A stretch of 64,000 nt of DNA. Origin: Gordionus sp. m RMFG-2023 (taxonomy: Eukaryota; Nematomorpha; Gordioida; Chordodea; Parachordodidae). The position numbers and the translations under genes are program-made. Every line of letters begins with the position of its first letter. Within the stretch, counting starts at the first letter, position 1. Positions 35,888 to 46,482 of the stretch are shown in pieces. The stretch covers positions 27,877,366 to 27,941,365 of the forward strand of contig NC_088777.1 in the NCBI RefSeq assembly GCF_954871325.1, in the 5' to 3' direction. Under the pieces are notes generated by a model. It searched no databases, was not told where the DNA came from, and saw nothing but the letters and a program-made list of their open reading frames with translations.

Positions 35888-36245
35888 TTAGTTTCATGAC
35901 CTTTTGTCAATGTAACTTGCTAAGAATAATATAGCCTTATGGGGCTTTTCCATTATCAATTGAGGCATATGTATGAATTAATTAACCTTTTGTCAATGTA
36001 ACTTGAATTATATACCCTTATGTGGTTTTTCCATTATCAATTGAAGCATATGTATGAATTAATTAACCTTTTGTCAATGTAACTTGCTAAGAATTATATA
36101 GCCCTATGTGGTATTTCCATTATCAATTGAGGCATATGTATGAATTAATTAACCTTTTGTCAATGTAACTTGCTAAGAATTATATAGCCTTATGTGGTTT
36201 TTCCATTATCAATTGAGGCATATGTATGAATTAATTAACCTTTTT
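35888..36245. repeat. Tandem repeat, ~86-bp unit, four copies
   Basis: The unit runs ACCTTTTGTCAATGTAACTT, GCTAAGAATTATATAGCC, TATGTGGTTTTTCCATTATC and AATTGAGGCATATGTATGAA. Copies are nearly identical. The other two family G copies carry this unit once (about 40970-41060 and 58430-58530), so the expansion is private to this copy and recent. Confidence 0.85.
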
Positions 36246-36584
36246 TATCACTTCTAATTCTTTAGACGCAAAATTTTTTTATATCAGCAATCGAAAATAT
36301 TTTATACTGTTAAAAAATAGATTTTGTATTAAAAAATATTATTTTTAAAAATGTCTTGTATTGTAATTATTTATATGCTAGTTTATTTTTGCAAAATATA
36401 ATAAATGACAAAATATGAAATTCGGAATAATTGTTTAGAGTTAGCAAATTTTTAAAAGCATAATATATTAATATAAAACCCGGCCGGAGCCCCGCAAAAA
36501 TGGGAGTATGGGGGGCGAAGTCCTCCATAAAGATTTTTTTTTAGTTGGAGCCCCTTGACATTATAAAGGCTAGCGAGGCCCTTA

Positions 36585-37021
36585 TTGTTGACCGTGAAGA
36601 CCAGGATCTGAATTCTGATTAAGGTAAATATTTAAAAGACAAAATTCTAGGACAGAGTTCCTAATAAATTATACTCATTAGGATAATAGGTAAAAATTTT
36701 GTTTTATTTAATTTAATGTATACACAACGCAATTTTTTTGTAAATATTTCTTGAAATAAATCTGTAAAGTAATTTAAAATTTTGTAAGATAAAATTTTTG
36801 GATTAATTTGGTTGTAAAAGGTAAAAAAAAAAAAATTTTTTTAATATTTTAAATTCTAACAAAACAAATTTTAAAGTAAAGTGAATTTTTATATAATGCA
36901 ATGGACTATTTGCTTAGATATTGAGCCTAGCCAATTTGATAAAATTTACGTTATAAGGGTATTATTTATTAAATTTTGTATAAAAATCTTAATAAATTTA
37001 ATATAAATAATCAGTAAGTGA
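36585..37021. other. Spacer between the two head-to-head family G copies
   Basis: 437 bp of AT-rich sequence without gene or repeat. It separates the facing termini of copies 2 and 3. Confidence 0.6.
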
Positions 37022-37180
37022 CTTGGGCGTCGCTAGCCTTTATAATCAGGTGGCTCAACTAAAAAAAAAATTATGGGGGACGAAGCCCTCTACATCCCTA
37101 ATGGCTTTCGGCCGGGTTTTATATTAATATATTATACTTTTTTAAAATTTGCTAACTCTAATTTCATATTTTGTCATTTA

Positions 37181-39401
37181 CAGGGTTTCCCATTCAAAAA
37201 AGGAAAAGTCCCAATCAAAAAGGAAAAGTTTCAATCATAGAAGGAAAAGGTCCGATCAAAAAAGGAAAAGGTCCAAACAAAAAAGGAAGAGGTCCAAACA
37301 AAAAAGAGAAAGTGTCTATCAAAAAAGGAAAATTCCCAAAAAGAAAGGAAAAAGTCCGATCAAAAAAGGAAAAGTGTCAAACAAAAAAGGAAAAGGTCCA
37401 ATCAAAAAAGGAAAAGTGTCAATCGAAAAAGGAAAATTCCCAAAAGAAAAGGAAAAGTGTCAATCAAAAAAGGAAAATTCCCATTCAAAAAAGAAAAATC
37501 GTAAATTTTTAAAAAAAATTATAAATTTTTATTTATTTTTGTCATTCCTTCTTATTATTTTTCTAACTTTTTGCGATTTCTTTACTTTATTTGTATCTTT
37601 TCTCAATTTATTTTTCTTAATATATTTTTTCTCAATTTTTTTTCTTCTCATTTTTGATAATTCTTTTTTTAAATAATATTCTTTTTTTTGGCAGACTATT
37701 TTTTACATACATATTTATAATTACAATATTAAATTATTCGTTTGGTTATAATAAATAAGTTTGAACTGTAATACCAAACGATATGTAAATTAATAAAATA
37801 TAATCATTTTAAAATTCTAAAATTTTTGAAATTTTAATATTTATTCAAGACGCATTTATACTTTTTAGCAAGTAAATAATTTTTTTGAATTATCTTTTAA
37901 ACTATTTTGATTTATGAAAAATTAAATGAGGTAAATGTTATAATCTAAAGGATTTTAATTTTTTTTCACTTCCATTTGTTGAGTATATACTTTAAAAAGA
38001 AATTTTTTTGTTTTAAAAAATAAAATTATGAAGATATGGTAAAAAGGAGAAAAATAACAGTGAAACAAAAGCTCTAATAATTGACGCGTTAAAAAAAAAT
38101 ACTATCAAAAATATAGCATCATGTTTTAAAGTAAGCTATAAGACAGTGACAAATATTAAATACTCTCATCTCAAAAACGGCATAAAATATAGCTTGCCCA
38201 AAGGAGGTTCACGTGCACGCAAGAAATTAAATCAAGAGCAGAAGGAATATATATTAAATTGTATAAATTTGGATTATACTTTATCCTTAAAAAGGTTATG
38301 TGAAATGATTAAAGAAAGATATGATGTGGAAATATAAAAAATTCGGTATCAAGGTTACTCTCCGGATTTAGATAGAGCTTTAAAAGAGTATCACTACGTT
38401 CAGCTAGAGAAAATAATGAATCAAATATAGAGATTCACAAAGAATACGCGAATTGGTTTGTAGATGTAGCATATATGAAAGAAAACAATATATTTATCGA
38501 TGAAAGCTTTTCATTATCAATGAGGCAATTATATGGATATTCACAAATAAATAAAAAGGCAATTAAAAATGTTAAAGGGATAAAGACAATAAATTATACT
38601 ATCATTGCAGCTCTCACAATTGCAGGAATATTTAGATTCGAAGTTCTTGATGGCCCTAGCAATGCTATATATTTTAGCAACTTTATAAATGAAATATTAA
38701 ATCATTTTGAAGAATGTAACATGATTAATATGATTTTTGTAATGGATAATGTTCCATTTCATCACAATCATTCAATTAGGGAATCGATCGAAAGAAAAGG
38801 ACATACATTGAAATATTTACCACCCTACAGTCCGTAATCCTATTGAGAATGTGTTTTTTCATGTCAGAAATAAAAATCTTAGTAACGAGGAAGAATTAAT
38901 TCGTTATATAGAATATGGAGAAAGAGGAATATCTGAGGAAAATGACAAAAATTATTTTAGAAATATGGAGACCTATATTCTAAAATGTAGAAGGAGAGAA
39001 ATTATTAATGATTAATATAAATTTTTGTTTCTTACTATATTAAATATATATCGTAATTGTAATTAAATAATTTGATATGTAAAAAATTATAATAAAAATG
39101 TTGTCTGCCAAAAATTTATGGTAAATTAAATATACTTAAAAGAATTATCAAATATGAGAAGAAAAAAATTGAAAGATATAGTAAGAAAAATAATTAGAGA
39201 AAAGATACAAATAAAGTAAAGAAATCGCAAAAAGTTAGAAATAAAATAAGAAGGAATGACAAAAATAAATAAAATTTAAGAAAAATTTATAATTTTTTTA
39301 AAAAAATTACGATTTTCCTTTTGAATGGGAATATTCCTTTTAAGATTAAAACTTTTCCTTTTTTTGATTGGACCTTTTCCTTTTTTGAATGGGAAACCCT
39401 G
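37181..39401 (+). mobile_element. IS630/Tc1-like element carrying a transposase gene
   Basis: It starts CAGGGTTTCCCATTC after TA (37179-37180) and ends GAATGGGAAACCCTG before TA (39402-39403). The 5' arm has ~15 AAAAAAGGAAAAG units (37190-37500). The 3' arm is shorter, with about four. It encodes one transposase (38036-39015), broken by a few disruptions. It is the only copy in the window with catalytic coding capacity, and is the likely source type for the non-autonomous fold-back copies. Confidence 0.8.
38036..39015 (+). pseudogene. IS630/Tc1-family DDE transposase, broken
   Basis: N-terminal helix-turn-helix: from ATG 38036, RRKITVKQK, then after a frame change IIDALKKNTIKNIASCFKVS and the GGSRARKKLNQEQKEYILN segment of a second DNA-binding domain. 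The catalytic DDE_3 domain follows: IFIDES (first Asp), VMDNVPFHHN (second Asp), LKYLPPYSP and NPIENVFFHV (the Glu). It ends RRREIIND then TAA. All three acidic residues survive. Disruptions are a frame change near 38080, a stop and shift between about 38335 and 38430, and a shift with a few missing residues between PPYSP and NPIEN near 38836. Length (~325 codons) fits the family. The sequence style resembles fungal and microsporidian relatives (from memory, unverified). Confidence 0.8.
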
Positions 39402-40793
39402 TATGTTGAGGGCCTGACAGTCATACCCATCAAGACAAAAAATGAATAATTTTTAAAGATATTTAAATTAGATTTTATTTAATACCCATATCGATATTTT
39501 GTGGTGATAAAAATATTCCTGACCCCACAAGACCTAAACCCGCCCTCTATGAGTGATTATTATTATTACAATAAAAAAATCATTTTATTAGCTTTTATTT
39601 GATACCCATATCAAAAAAAAAATTTTATACCCCCCCTCCTACCCCTACCCCCCAGACCAAGTCATACCCATCCAGACAATGAAGACTTTCAGTCAAACGA
39701 TATTAAATTTAGCTTTTACTTGATACCCATATCAAAAAATTTTATTTTTTACAACCCCCCGCCACCCCCCCCCAGGCCAAGTAATACCCATCAAGACCAA
39801 GAATGAAGACTTTCAGTCAAACCATATTAAAATTAGCTTATATTTGATACCCATATCGATATTTTGTGGTGATAAAAATATTCTGACCCCCCAAGACCTA
39901 GACCCGCCCATTATAGGGGAGAGATTGACTTCCAGTTGAATAGATCTTTTGATTAGCTATCGATTGATTCCCTATATTAGACATATCTTATTTCATAAGG
40001 CCAAAAAAAACAACATTGAAAATTAATGAATAACAATAAAATTAAAAAACGAAATGCGCGGAAAACGCTTTTAAAGAATAAGATCCTTCTATATCATGGT
40101 TCAAACGTGATAATGCCGTATAGTTCTATATCCTTAAAAAAATTGAAATTTTAAAGGGATCCCTTTAAATCCCGTGAAGATCCCGGATAGTTATGATCCC
40201 TTTAAAAATTAGGACATATATATGATGAAAAAAAAATGCAATAGTTAAAAAAATGGACCCAAATTTATAAATTATTTAAAAATACAAAAGAATTATCAAA
40301 AATGAGAAGAAAAAAAATTGAGAAAAATTATAGTAAGAAAAATAAATTGAGAAAAGATACAAATAAAGTAAAGAAATTGCAAAAAGTTAGAAATAAAATA
40401 AGAAGGAATGACAAAAATAATAAAAAATTTAAGAAAAATTTAAAAAAATTACGATTTTCTTTTTTGAATGGGAATTTTCCTTTTTTGATTGACACTTTTC
40501 CAATTCTTTTGGGAATTTTCCTTTTTCGATTGACACTTTTCCTTTTTTGATTGGACCTTTCCTTTTTTGTTTAACACTTTTCCTTTTTTGATTGAACCTT
40601 TTCCTTTTTTGTTTGACACTTTTCCTTTTTTGATCGGACTTTTTCCTTTCTTTTTGGGAATTTTCCTTTTTTGATTGACACTTTCCCTTTTTTGTTTGGA
40701 CCTTTTCCTTTTTTGATCGGACCTTTTCCTTTTATGATTGAAACTTTTCCTTTTTTTGATTGGGACTTTTCCTTTTTTGAATGGGAAACCCTG
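39402..40793. mobile_element. Right half of a fold-back IS630-like element
   Basis: Directly after the 3' end of the transposase-bearing element comes a four-unit tandem array (39420-39900; GATACCCATATC, C-run, TTTCAGTCAAAC). It is followed by the right arm seen at 31230-32123: GATTAGCTATCGATTGAT, GATCCCGGATAGTTATGATCC, then the iteron array to GAATGGGAAACCCTG at 40793 and TA. The matching left arm is missing. With 37181-39401 it forms one TA-flanked composite. Confidence 0.75.
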
Positions 40794-42470
40794 TACTGTA
40801 TTATATTATGCATACAAAATAAACTAGCATATAAATAATTAAAATAATACAAGACATTTTTAAAAAATATTTTTTAATATAAAATCTATTTATTACAGTA
40901 TAAAATATTTTCGATTGATGATATAAAAAAATTTTTCGTCTAGAGAATTGCAAGTGATAAAAAAGATTGTTAATTAATTCATACATATGCCTCAATTGAT
41001 AATGATTTTTAAAAACCACATAAGGAAATATAATTCTTAGCAACTTATATTGACAAAAGGTTATTAAACTAATTAAACTATCTGATACCATTTTAGACAA
41101 TGTTTTATAGAATCGACTATTAAGGAAAAATTTATAGGCCTAACCAAATCAACAATTCTTGAAGAAAAGAATAAAAACGACCAATTCAAATCATAAAACT
41201 ACAAGGTGGTTAAAGCTTCCTCTTAGATGACATGATAGAAGCTAGATAAATAATCGAGAATATTATTGTGAGATATTAAATTTCTAATAGATTATCCTCC
41301 ATTTTTAATGATATATAAAAGACTACACAGTTGACCATTATTGCTTATCTAAAATATGCAATCATATGCTCTTAGCAGCTGTATTAATAATCTTAAATTA
41401 CATAGCCACACAAATAATAGATGCTGGTTAATTTGCAGTCATAGTCATGACACTCACGATGTAAACGAGTATCAGAATTTATTATGTTAGATAAATTGAT
41501 AAAACAAAAGCACTAAAATTCTTTAAAAGAAATTATGCAATTTTGTAACTATAAAATAAAAACCAGAGTGATATGATGAAATTAAGATATTATATATTAT
41601 TGTCGCAACCACCTCAAGTTGGTATATTATATCTTAAAATAATAATAATTTGTAATAATATCAAAAATATACTCAAAACTGTTTTTCAAAGAAGAAAAAA
41701 ATAGCTTTCCTTAAAACACGTAAAAAAAGAGAGGAAAAGATATCTAATTAATTACATCCATTGTGGGATGAATAATAAGATGTTTAATACATGTAATATT
41801 TTAAATAAATAGATGGCGTTAAAGAATTGAATGCTTATTGTTTCTTATATTTATTATCAAAAGCATGTAAATATATTAAATATTAACTGTAATATATTAT
41901 ATGTCAAGTACGTCTGTAAAAGTGGCATTTTACCTAATATTTTATAAACAATTTATATAATAGAGGATTATAAACTATAAATCTACTTACTTTTTATAAA
42001 GAAATCTTTTATACTTATTTAAACCTTGAAAATATTAGGGAGAGGCATGGTAGTTAAATTTAAAAATGAATAATATAGTTGATTAGTGATTTTTAACTCG
42101 GCTAATTACATATTAAATTTCTTAATTTTCAATTAATAAATGAATATTATTTAATTGGGATTGTATAATAATTAAAATGATAAAAGTCAATAATGCTAAA
42201 TTAATTTTTAGTGAGTGTTATTGCTATTCTATTTTTAACACAGAATTTGATTGCAAGCTGACATGGTGAAAATATAATTTATATGTATTAATCTAATCTA
42301 ATAATTAAAATAGTATTCATTTAATAAAAATTTAGATAGTCTATAATTTTTAAATAATATAATTAAATCAATATATTACTTAATAGAATTAAATCAATAT
42401 ATTACTTAATAGAATTATAAAAGAAATCGTTCAGAGGGCAATCAAAAAAATTTATTATTAGTTCATGGGG

Positions 42471-43446
42471 ACAGGGTTGCCAGGTTTAAATTTTCAAATT
42501 GCGGGAGAAAATTGGAATTTTGCGGGAGAAATATGAAAATTACGAGAGAAATATGAAAATTGTGGTAGAAATATAAAAATTGCTGAAAAAATTTTTTTTC
42601 AGGCCGAAGGCCCGCAAAGTGCCAACCTACGGCCGGGATTTTGAATATTTAGTTATCCGCCTATTATTTTTATAATAATTAGTTTATAATACAAAGTCAG
42701 TAACTATTTTTTAAAATAAAATAGTTAATTATAGTAGGAGACAAATTTTTTTAAATACTATCTTTATTATTAAATAGCATCTTGATTTATTAAAACATAT
42801 TAATTTTATATAAAAAAAACTATTTTAATTTGTAAAAAATATATTTTATGCGCAAGTCCCGCCAAACTACAGCAATTGGAAATCTACCCTGTGTGTGTTG
42901 TATAACATAATAGGGATAGGCGCTTAATTATCACGTAATGTAAAAACGAAAGTCCCGCAATACTACCGCAATTGGAATCTATCGTGTATTTGTGTATAAC
43001 ATTATAGGAATTGGCGCTTAATTATCACGTATCACGTTTAAATACATAATAAGATAATATTGTTCTTATTTCAATGATAATTATTTTATTTATTATAGTT
43101 CAATCACATTATTATTATAATCAGTGCAGAGGAGTGTATCTACATCTATTGCAAAACAAAAATATTCCAAAAATAAGAAATACAGATGCAACTACAGTTG
43201 TGGCAATGGTATACACTTATCATGTAGTACAACATTCATAGGGCTACTTATCATTACAATATGAATAGAATCTTTTCCCCATAATATTTAACGCCTCCGA
43301 GATATATGAAAACTTTACTTGTAGAACAAAAATGAGCAAGGCTATCATCAATGTTTTAGAACCTGAATCCAGGAGGTCACTTCTTGATGATTTGAAAGAT
43401 CGGCATACATATGCAATTCTAACAGATGCATCTAATAAGTGAAACA
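42471..43446 (+). mobile_element. Truncated hAT-like element (CAGGGTTGCCAGGT end)
   Basis: It starts CAGGGTTGCCAGGT at 42472 where family G copy 3 stops. Repeats follow: four GCGGGAGAAA-type units at 42500-42580, then a ~115-bp duplication at 42847-43035 (AAGTCCCGC.A.ACTAC.GCAATTGG, CGCTTAATTATCACGTA). A transposase fragment lies at 43190-43437, and the element is cut by element Y at 43447. A GGCCGAAGGCCCGCAAAG patch near 42600 recalls family G termini. Confidence 0.5.
43190..43437 (+). pseudogene. hAT transposase fragment
   Basis: The + strand reads VVAMVYTYHVVQHS, then NASEIYENFTCRTKMSKAII, NVLEPESRRSLLDDLKDRHT and YAILTDASNK. This matches the middle region of a widespread hAT subgroup (F..H.V.HH.S...., then C.RTK...I...VL.P.......L......ILTDASN). 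The gene is cut right after DASNK by the element beginning at 43447. The 67-residue minus-strand frame here is a shadow. Confidence 0.6.
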
Positions 43447-43448
43447 TA

Positions 43449-43985
43449 GGCGTAGCCAGGGTTGGTGGGCAAGAGGAAATCCCCCCCCCTTCAGATATTT
43501 ATCACTTTTTGTAAATATTATTTTAAGATAATAAAAAATTTCCCCCTTAGTCGCCTTTCCCCACTCCCTGACCCTCAAAAATGAATGCATATATCTTAAA
43601 CAATAATTTGAAAGAAAGAATGTAAAAGTTGATATTTTTTTATAAAACTATTCATCATAATTTATACATTTTTGGAAAAAAGCATTTATATATATAAAAA
43701 ATGAACCAAAAATGTTTTTTAAAATGGAATATAAGCCAGTGAAATCTATTATAATTATCAATAATAGATCCATATAATTACTAAATAATATAATATATCA
43801 AATATAATTTTTTATAAAGTGAGTAATTTTAATTTATTTATCTTAATGAAAGTAAAATATAATTATAAAACTATTGATATAATTAAATAATAAATTAAAT
43901 CATAAATTAAATCAAAAAATTAAAGCACAATACAAACATTGGAATATTATATGTCGTATTTACATTATATCTAATTTAATTAAAA
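43449..43985. mobile_element. Element Y copy 2 (GGCGTAGCCAGGG end), truncated
   Basis: It begins CATAGGCGTAGCCAGGGTT and is colinear with 32198-32720, including CTCCCTGACCCTCAAAAATG, GAAAGAATGTAAAAGTTGAT and ATGAACCAAAAATG. It stops near 43985 without a visible matching end. No coding capacity. Confidence 0.6.
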
Positions 43986-44020
43986 TTCGGGAAAGATGCA
44001 CCAAGATTATCATAGAATAA

Positions 44021-44233
44021 ATGAATTGGAGTCCAGAAACAAATTCTATGGAAATCGTATGGCCACCGTTGCCTTATCGAGGAACAAGTAAAGTGATCAC
44101 AAAGGGTTTGAAGTTAACGACAAGTTATACGGTGCAAGATCAAGGAAAGATGAAGATATACGCCCACATTTCAACATCGAATACAGGATATACAGATAGT
44201 GAGATGGAGGAAATAAAGTTGTTACAACCTTAA
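44021..44233 (+). CDS. Short orphan ORF interrupted at its end by an LTR element
   Basis: 70 codons from an ATG, clearly less AT-rich than the surroundings and not repeated elsewhere in the window. It reads MNWSPETNSMEIVWPPLPYR, GTSKVITKGLKLTTSYTVQD, QGKMKIYAHISTSNTGYTDS and EMEEIKLLQP. I do not recognise a family. The LTR element's 5-bp target duplication (AACCT, 44226-44230) falls in its last codons, so the insertion truncated whatever lay here. It could be the remains of a host gene or of another element's ORF; the flank beyond the LTR element (57941 on) adds only a couple of codons before a stop. Confidence 0.35.
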   Translation: MNWSPETNSMEIVWPPLPYRGTSKVITKGLKLTTSYTVQDQGKMKIYAHISTSNTGYTDSEMEEIKLLQP

Positions 44234-44578
44234 TAAATTATACAGAAGGCAATTATTATTTAAGTGAATTTTTATATATTTTAAGACATTTGTTTCGATA
44301 AATTTACAACTTGAAAACGAGTAACGTATTTTATTCAATATTTATTTTATTACATAATATTACAACTAACTCTAATAATTAACAAAAAACACGACTGTAT
44401 ATATCTATAAAAACAAATTAAACTTTAACAACCTAAAGTCATAATCACAATATACTTTAAAGTTAATGTTCAAATTTATAACCTTTTATCTTTAATATCC
44501 CACAGTGATAATTTATACAATTTTAAAAGTTACAATTTCAAAGTTAATTTAAATTTAGATAATTTTCCTAATACAACA
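44231..44578 (-). repeat. 3' LTR of the LTR element (left in window)
   Basis: On the minus strand it starts TGTTGTATTAGG and ends TTTATTA. It shares nearly identical sequence with the right LTR (for example GAAAACGAGTAACGTATT's counterpart in both) but is shorter, 348 versus 612 bp. Confidence 0.9.
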
Positions 44579-44592
44579 TTTCCCTCTCTTTT
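44579..44592 (-). promoter_or_regulatory. Polypurine tract
   Basis: On the minus strand AAAAGAGAGGGAAA sits immediately before the TG that begins the 3' LTR, the position expected for the plus-strand DNA primer of LTR retroelements. Confidence 0.75.
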
Positions 44593-45934
44593 AGTTTCCC
44601 CCTTCATTGTATCTATCGATCGTATCGTATGTTGAAGTTGACACTAAGATTTTTATCTCGATTTTATTGACTTCTTCCCCCTCTAAAACTCGTTCGTCCG
44701 TTGTACGATTAGTTTGTCATTTTCGCTATGTTTTTATTGTTGCATAAGTAATTGTTGATTTCATCTTTTATCGTTGTCTTGCTTTTGTCACGTTTTATCG
44801 TTGGCTTGTTTTCATTACTTGGTTTGTTATGATCGTTTCGTCTCTTTGTTATTTGTTTGATTGCTCGTTTGCCCTCCATCGTTATTATTATCATTATTAT
44901 TAGTCAATCAAGAATAATTAAAAATAATAAGAATCGATCCAATATCGAATATAAGAATATAAGAATCATCATAAAATGTTGATTATAGAATCGCGTTTTA
45001 GTATTGTTTAAATTTTTTATATTATAGTATTAATTTACATGTTATATTAATAATTTTGATCCATGAAGTAATTAAAATTTTATATTACGTACTTTTTTTA
45101 TTCTTTTTATTTTAATTTGAATTTAACTCCTTTATTCTTTAGTTTAATAAAATTTTTTATAAAAATTTCCTTAAAATCAAATTTCAAACTTTTAAAAATA
45201 AATTTTATTCTCAACAATTTTATTCTCTCCTTCATTAAGAATTCTTTTATATGTTCAATTTTAATTTTGTCATCCTTTCTCCTAACACTACTCCTATTTC
45301 TTTTAACATTATTCCTACTTTTACACGTAATATTTTTTACTTTTTTAAAATTTTTGCATTTCCTAGAATCTTTATCAATATTAATTAAATTATTTATATT
45401 ATAACATTTTTTCTCTTTTATTATTATTTCTTCAAATTTTACTATGTGATTAATATAACTACATATAAACGTTTCTACTATATCATTTTTTAATATTTTT
45501 ACCGACGTAATTTCAAAATTTTTAGTTTTAATTTCTAACTTTTCTACAATTTTTGTTTTATAAATGTCTACTTTTTCTGCGTTAATTCTACAAAATTGTC
45601 TCTTGTTAAACTCATTAGTCGTTTTCCACTCTTCATACGACTTACTATTAATATCACTACGATATAAGAACTATATACTATTTCTACATCAATTGGCTTA
45701 TCCTTCACTATTGGTTTTTTTACTTCTATTTTTATATTGATTGGTTTTTTTACTTTTACTTTATTATTTTTTATACTATTGTATTTATAATTATTATCAT
45801 TATTATATCGATACTTATTGTAATTGATATTATGATTATTATTTCTATTGTTAAATCTCGCTAAATTATTTTATTCCTTATTATTGTAATGTCTTTCGTT
45901 ACAATTTTTACACTCATAATGTTTATTATAATTA
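44593..45934 (-). pseudogene. 3' internal region of the LTR element (gag tail and Lys-rich region)
   Basis: Minus-strand sequence next to the Helitron's 3' end encodes a Cys/His cluster (ECKNCNERH) like a gag zinc knuckle, then Asn-rich and Lys/Glu/Ile-rich stretches (KVKVKKPINIKIEVKKPIVK). No reverse transcriptase, RNase H or integrase motifs appear. Fossil, broken. The + strand frame at 45117-45404 is antisense to it. Confidence 0.6.
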
Positions 45935-45945
45935 CTAGTTGATAA

Positions 45946-45963
45946 CCCGTCAAAAATGACGGG
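45946..45963 (-). terminator. Helitron 3'-terminal hairpin
   Basis: A perfect 7-bp GC-rich stem, CCCGTCA/TGACGGG, with an AAAA/TTTT loop, seven bases inside the terminal CTAG. In Helitrons this hairpin marks the replication stop. Confidence 0.85.
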
Positions 45964-46482
45964 GATGAGAATTTTATTCGTTCTTTTACGATAATTCTTT
46001 TTACCCCTCCCCCTCCTACTTCAGGCCAATTCCAACCCATTAAAACTAAGAGAGAGGAATTGTCTTTTTTATTCAATGATTGATGAATAATATATTTTAC
46101 CTTTATTTGATGATGGATGAATCAGACATTTTCCTTTTTATGAGATGTGATTTCGAAATTTATATTTTAAATTACAAAAATGAAACAATATCTCTTATTA
46201 GCACCCTAAATACTAACATTATTTACCAGAGCTCCTGTTAGTCAGAATTACTGTTCACTCCCCACCGCGTGAAGGTAGGAGATGGATTTTAGGGGAGCAA
46301 AGAAATGAAAAAAAGAATGAAAATAAGAAGGAAGAAATAGAAAAAAAGAGATAAAGATATGAATTATAAGAAAATATAATAAATATTTATACTTCAAGAG
46401 TTGATGATTATCGGGTTACAACACATATGCATTTGTAGCCATATAAAAAATATAATATAATAAATTTTATAATATAGAAAAT

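Larger units (their letters stand above)
29150..36584 (-). mobile_element. Family G repeat, copy 2 (inverted, interrupted)
   Basis: Aligned in reverse with the complete copy at 58051-60358. The copy starts at 36584 with the family terminus (GCCTCGCTAGCC) and GGGGGCGAAGTCC..GGCCGGGTTTTATATT, and runs leftwards through shared landmarks such as TAGATGGCGTTAAA and GGACCTTGAAAAT to about 29150, where it is truncated. About 2.3 kb of family sequence is spread over 7.4 kb by three insertions: hAT (33426-35642), element Y (32198-33200) and a fold-back IS630-like element (29861-32123). It carries no ORF of its own. The assignment as one interrupted copy comes from landmark order. Confidence 0.7.
37022..42470 (+). 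mobile_element. Family G repeat, copy 3 (direct, interrupted, 3'-truncated)
   Basis: It begins CTTGGGCGTCGCTAGCC, continues CTCAACTAAAAAAAAAATTA and GGCTTTCGGCCGGG, and follows the complete copy (58051-60358) colinearly until AGGGCAATCAAAAAAATTTA at about 42460, where another element takes over. A composite IS630-like insertion (37181-40793) sits near its start at a TA. No ORF of its own. Confidence 0.75.

Noticed and set aside
45117-45404. 95-codon hydrophobic ORF on the + strand
   Set aside because: Antisense to the Lys-rich internal region of the minus-strand LTR element; T-rich complement explains the hydrophobicity.
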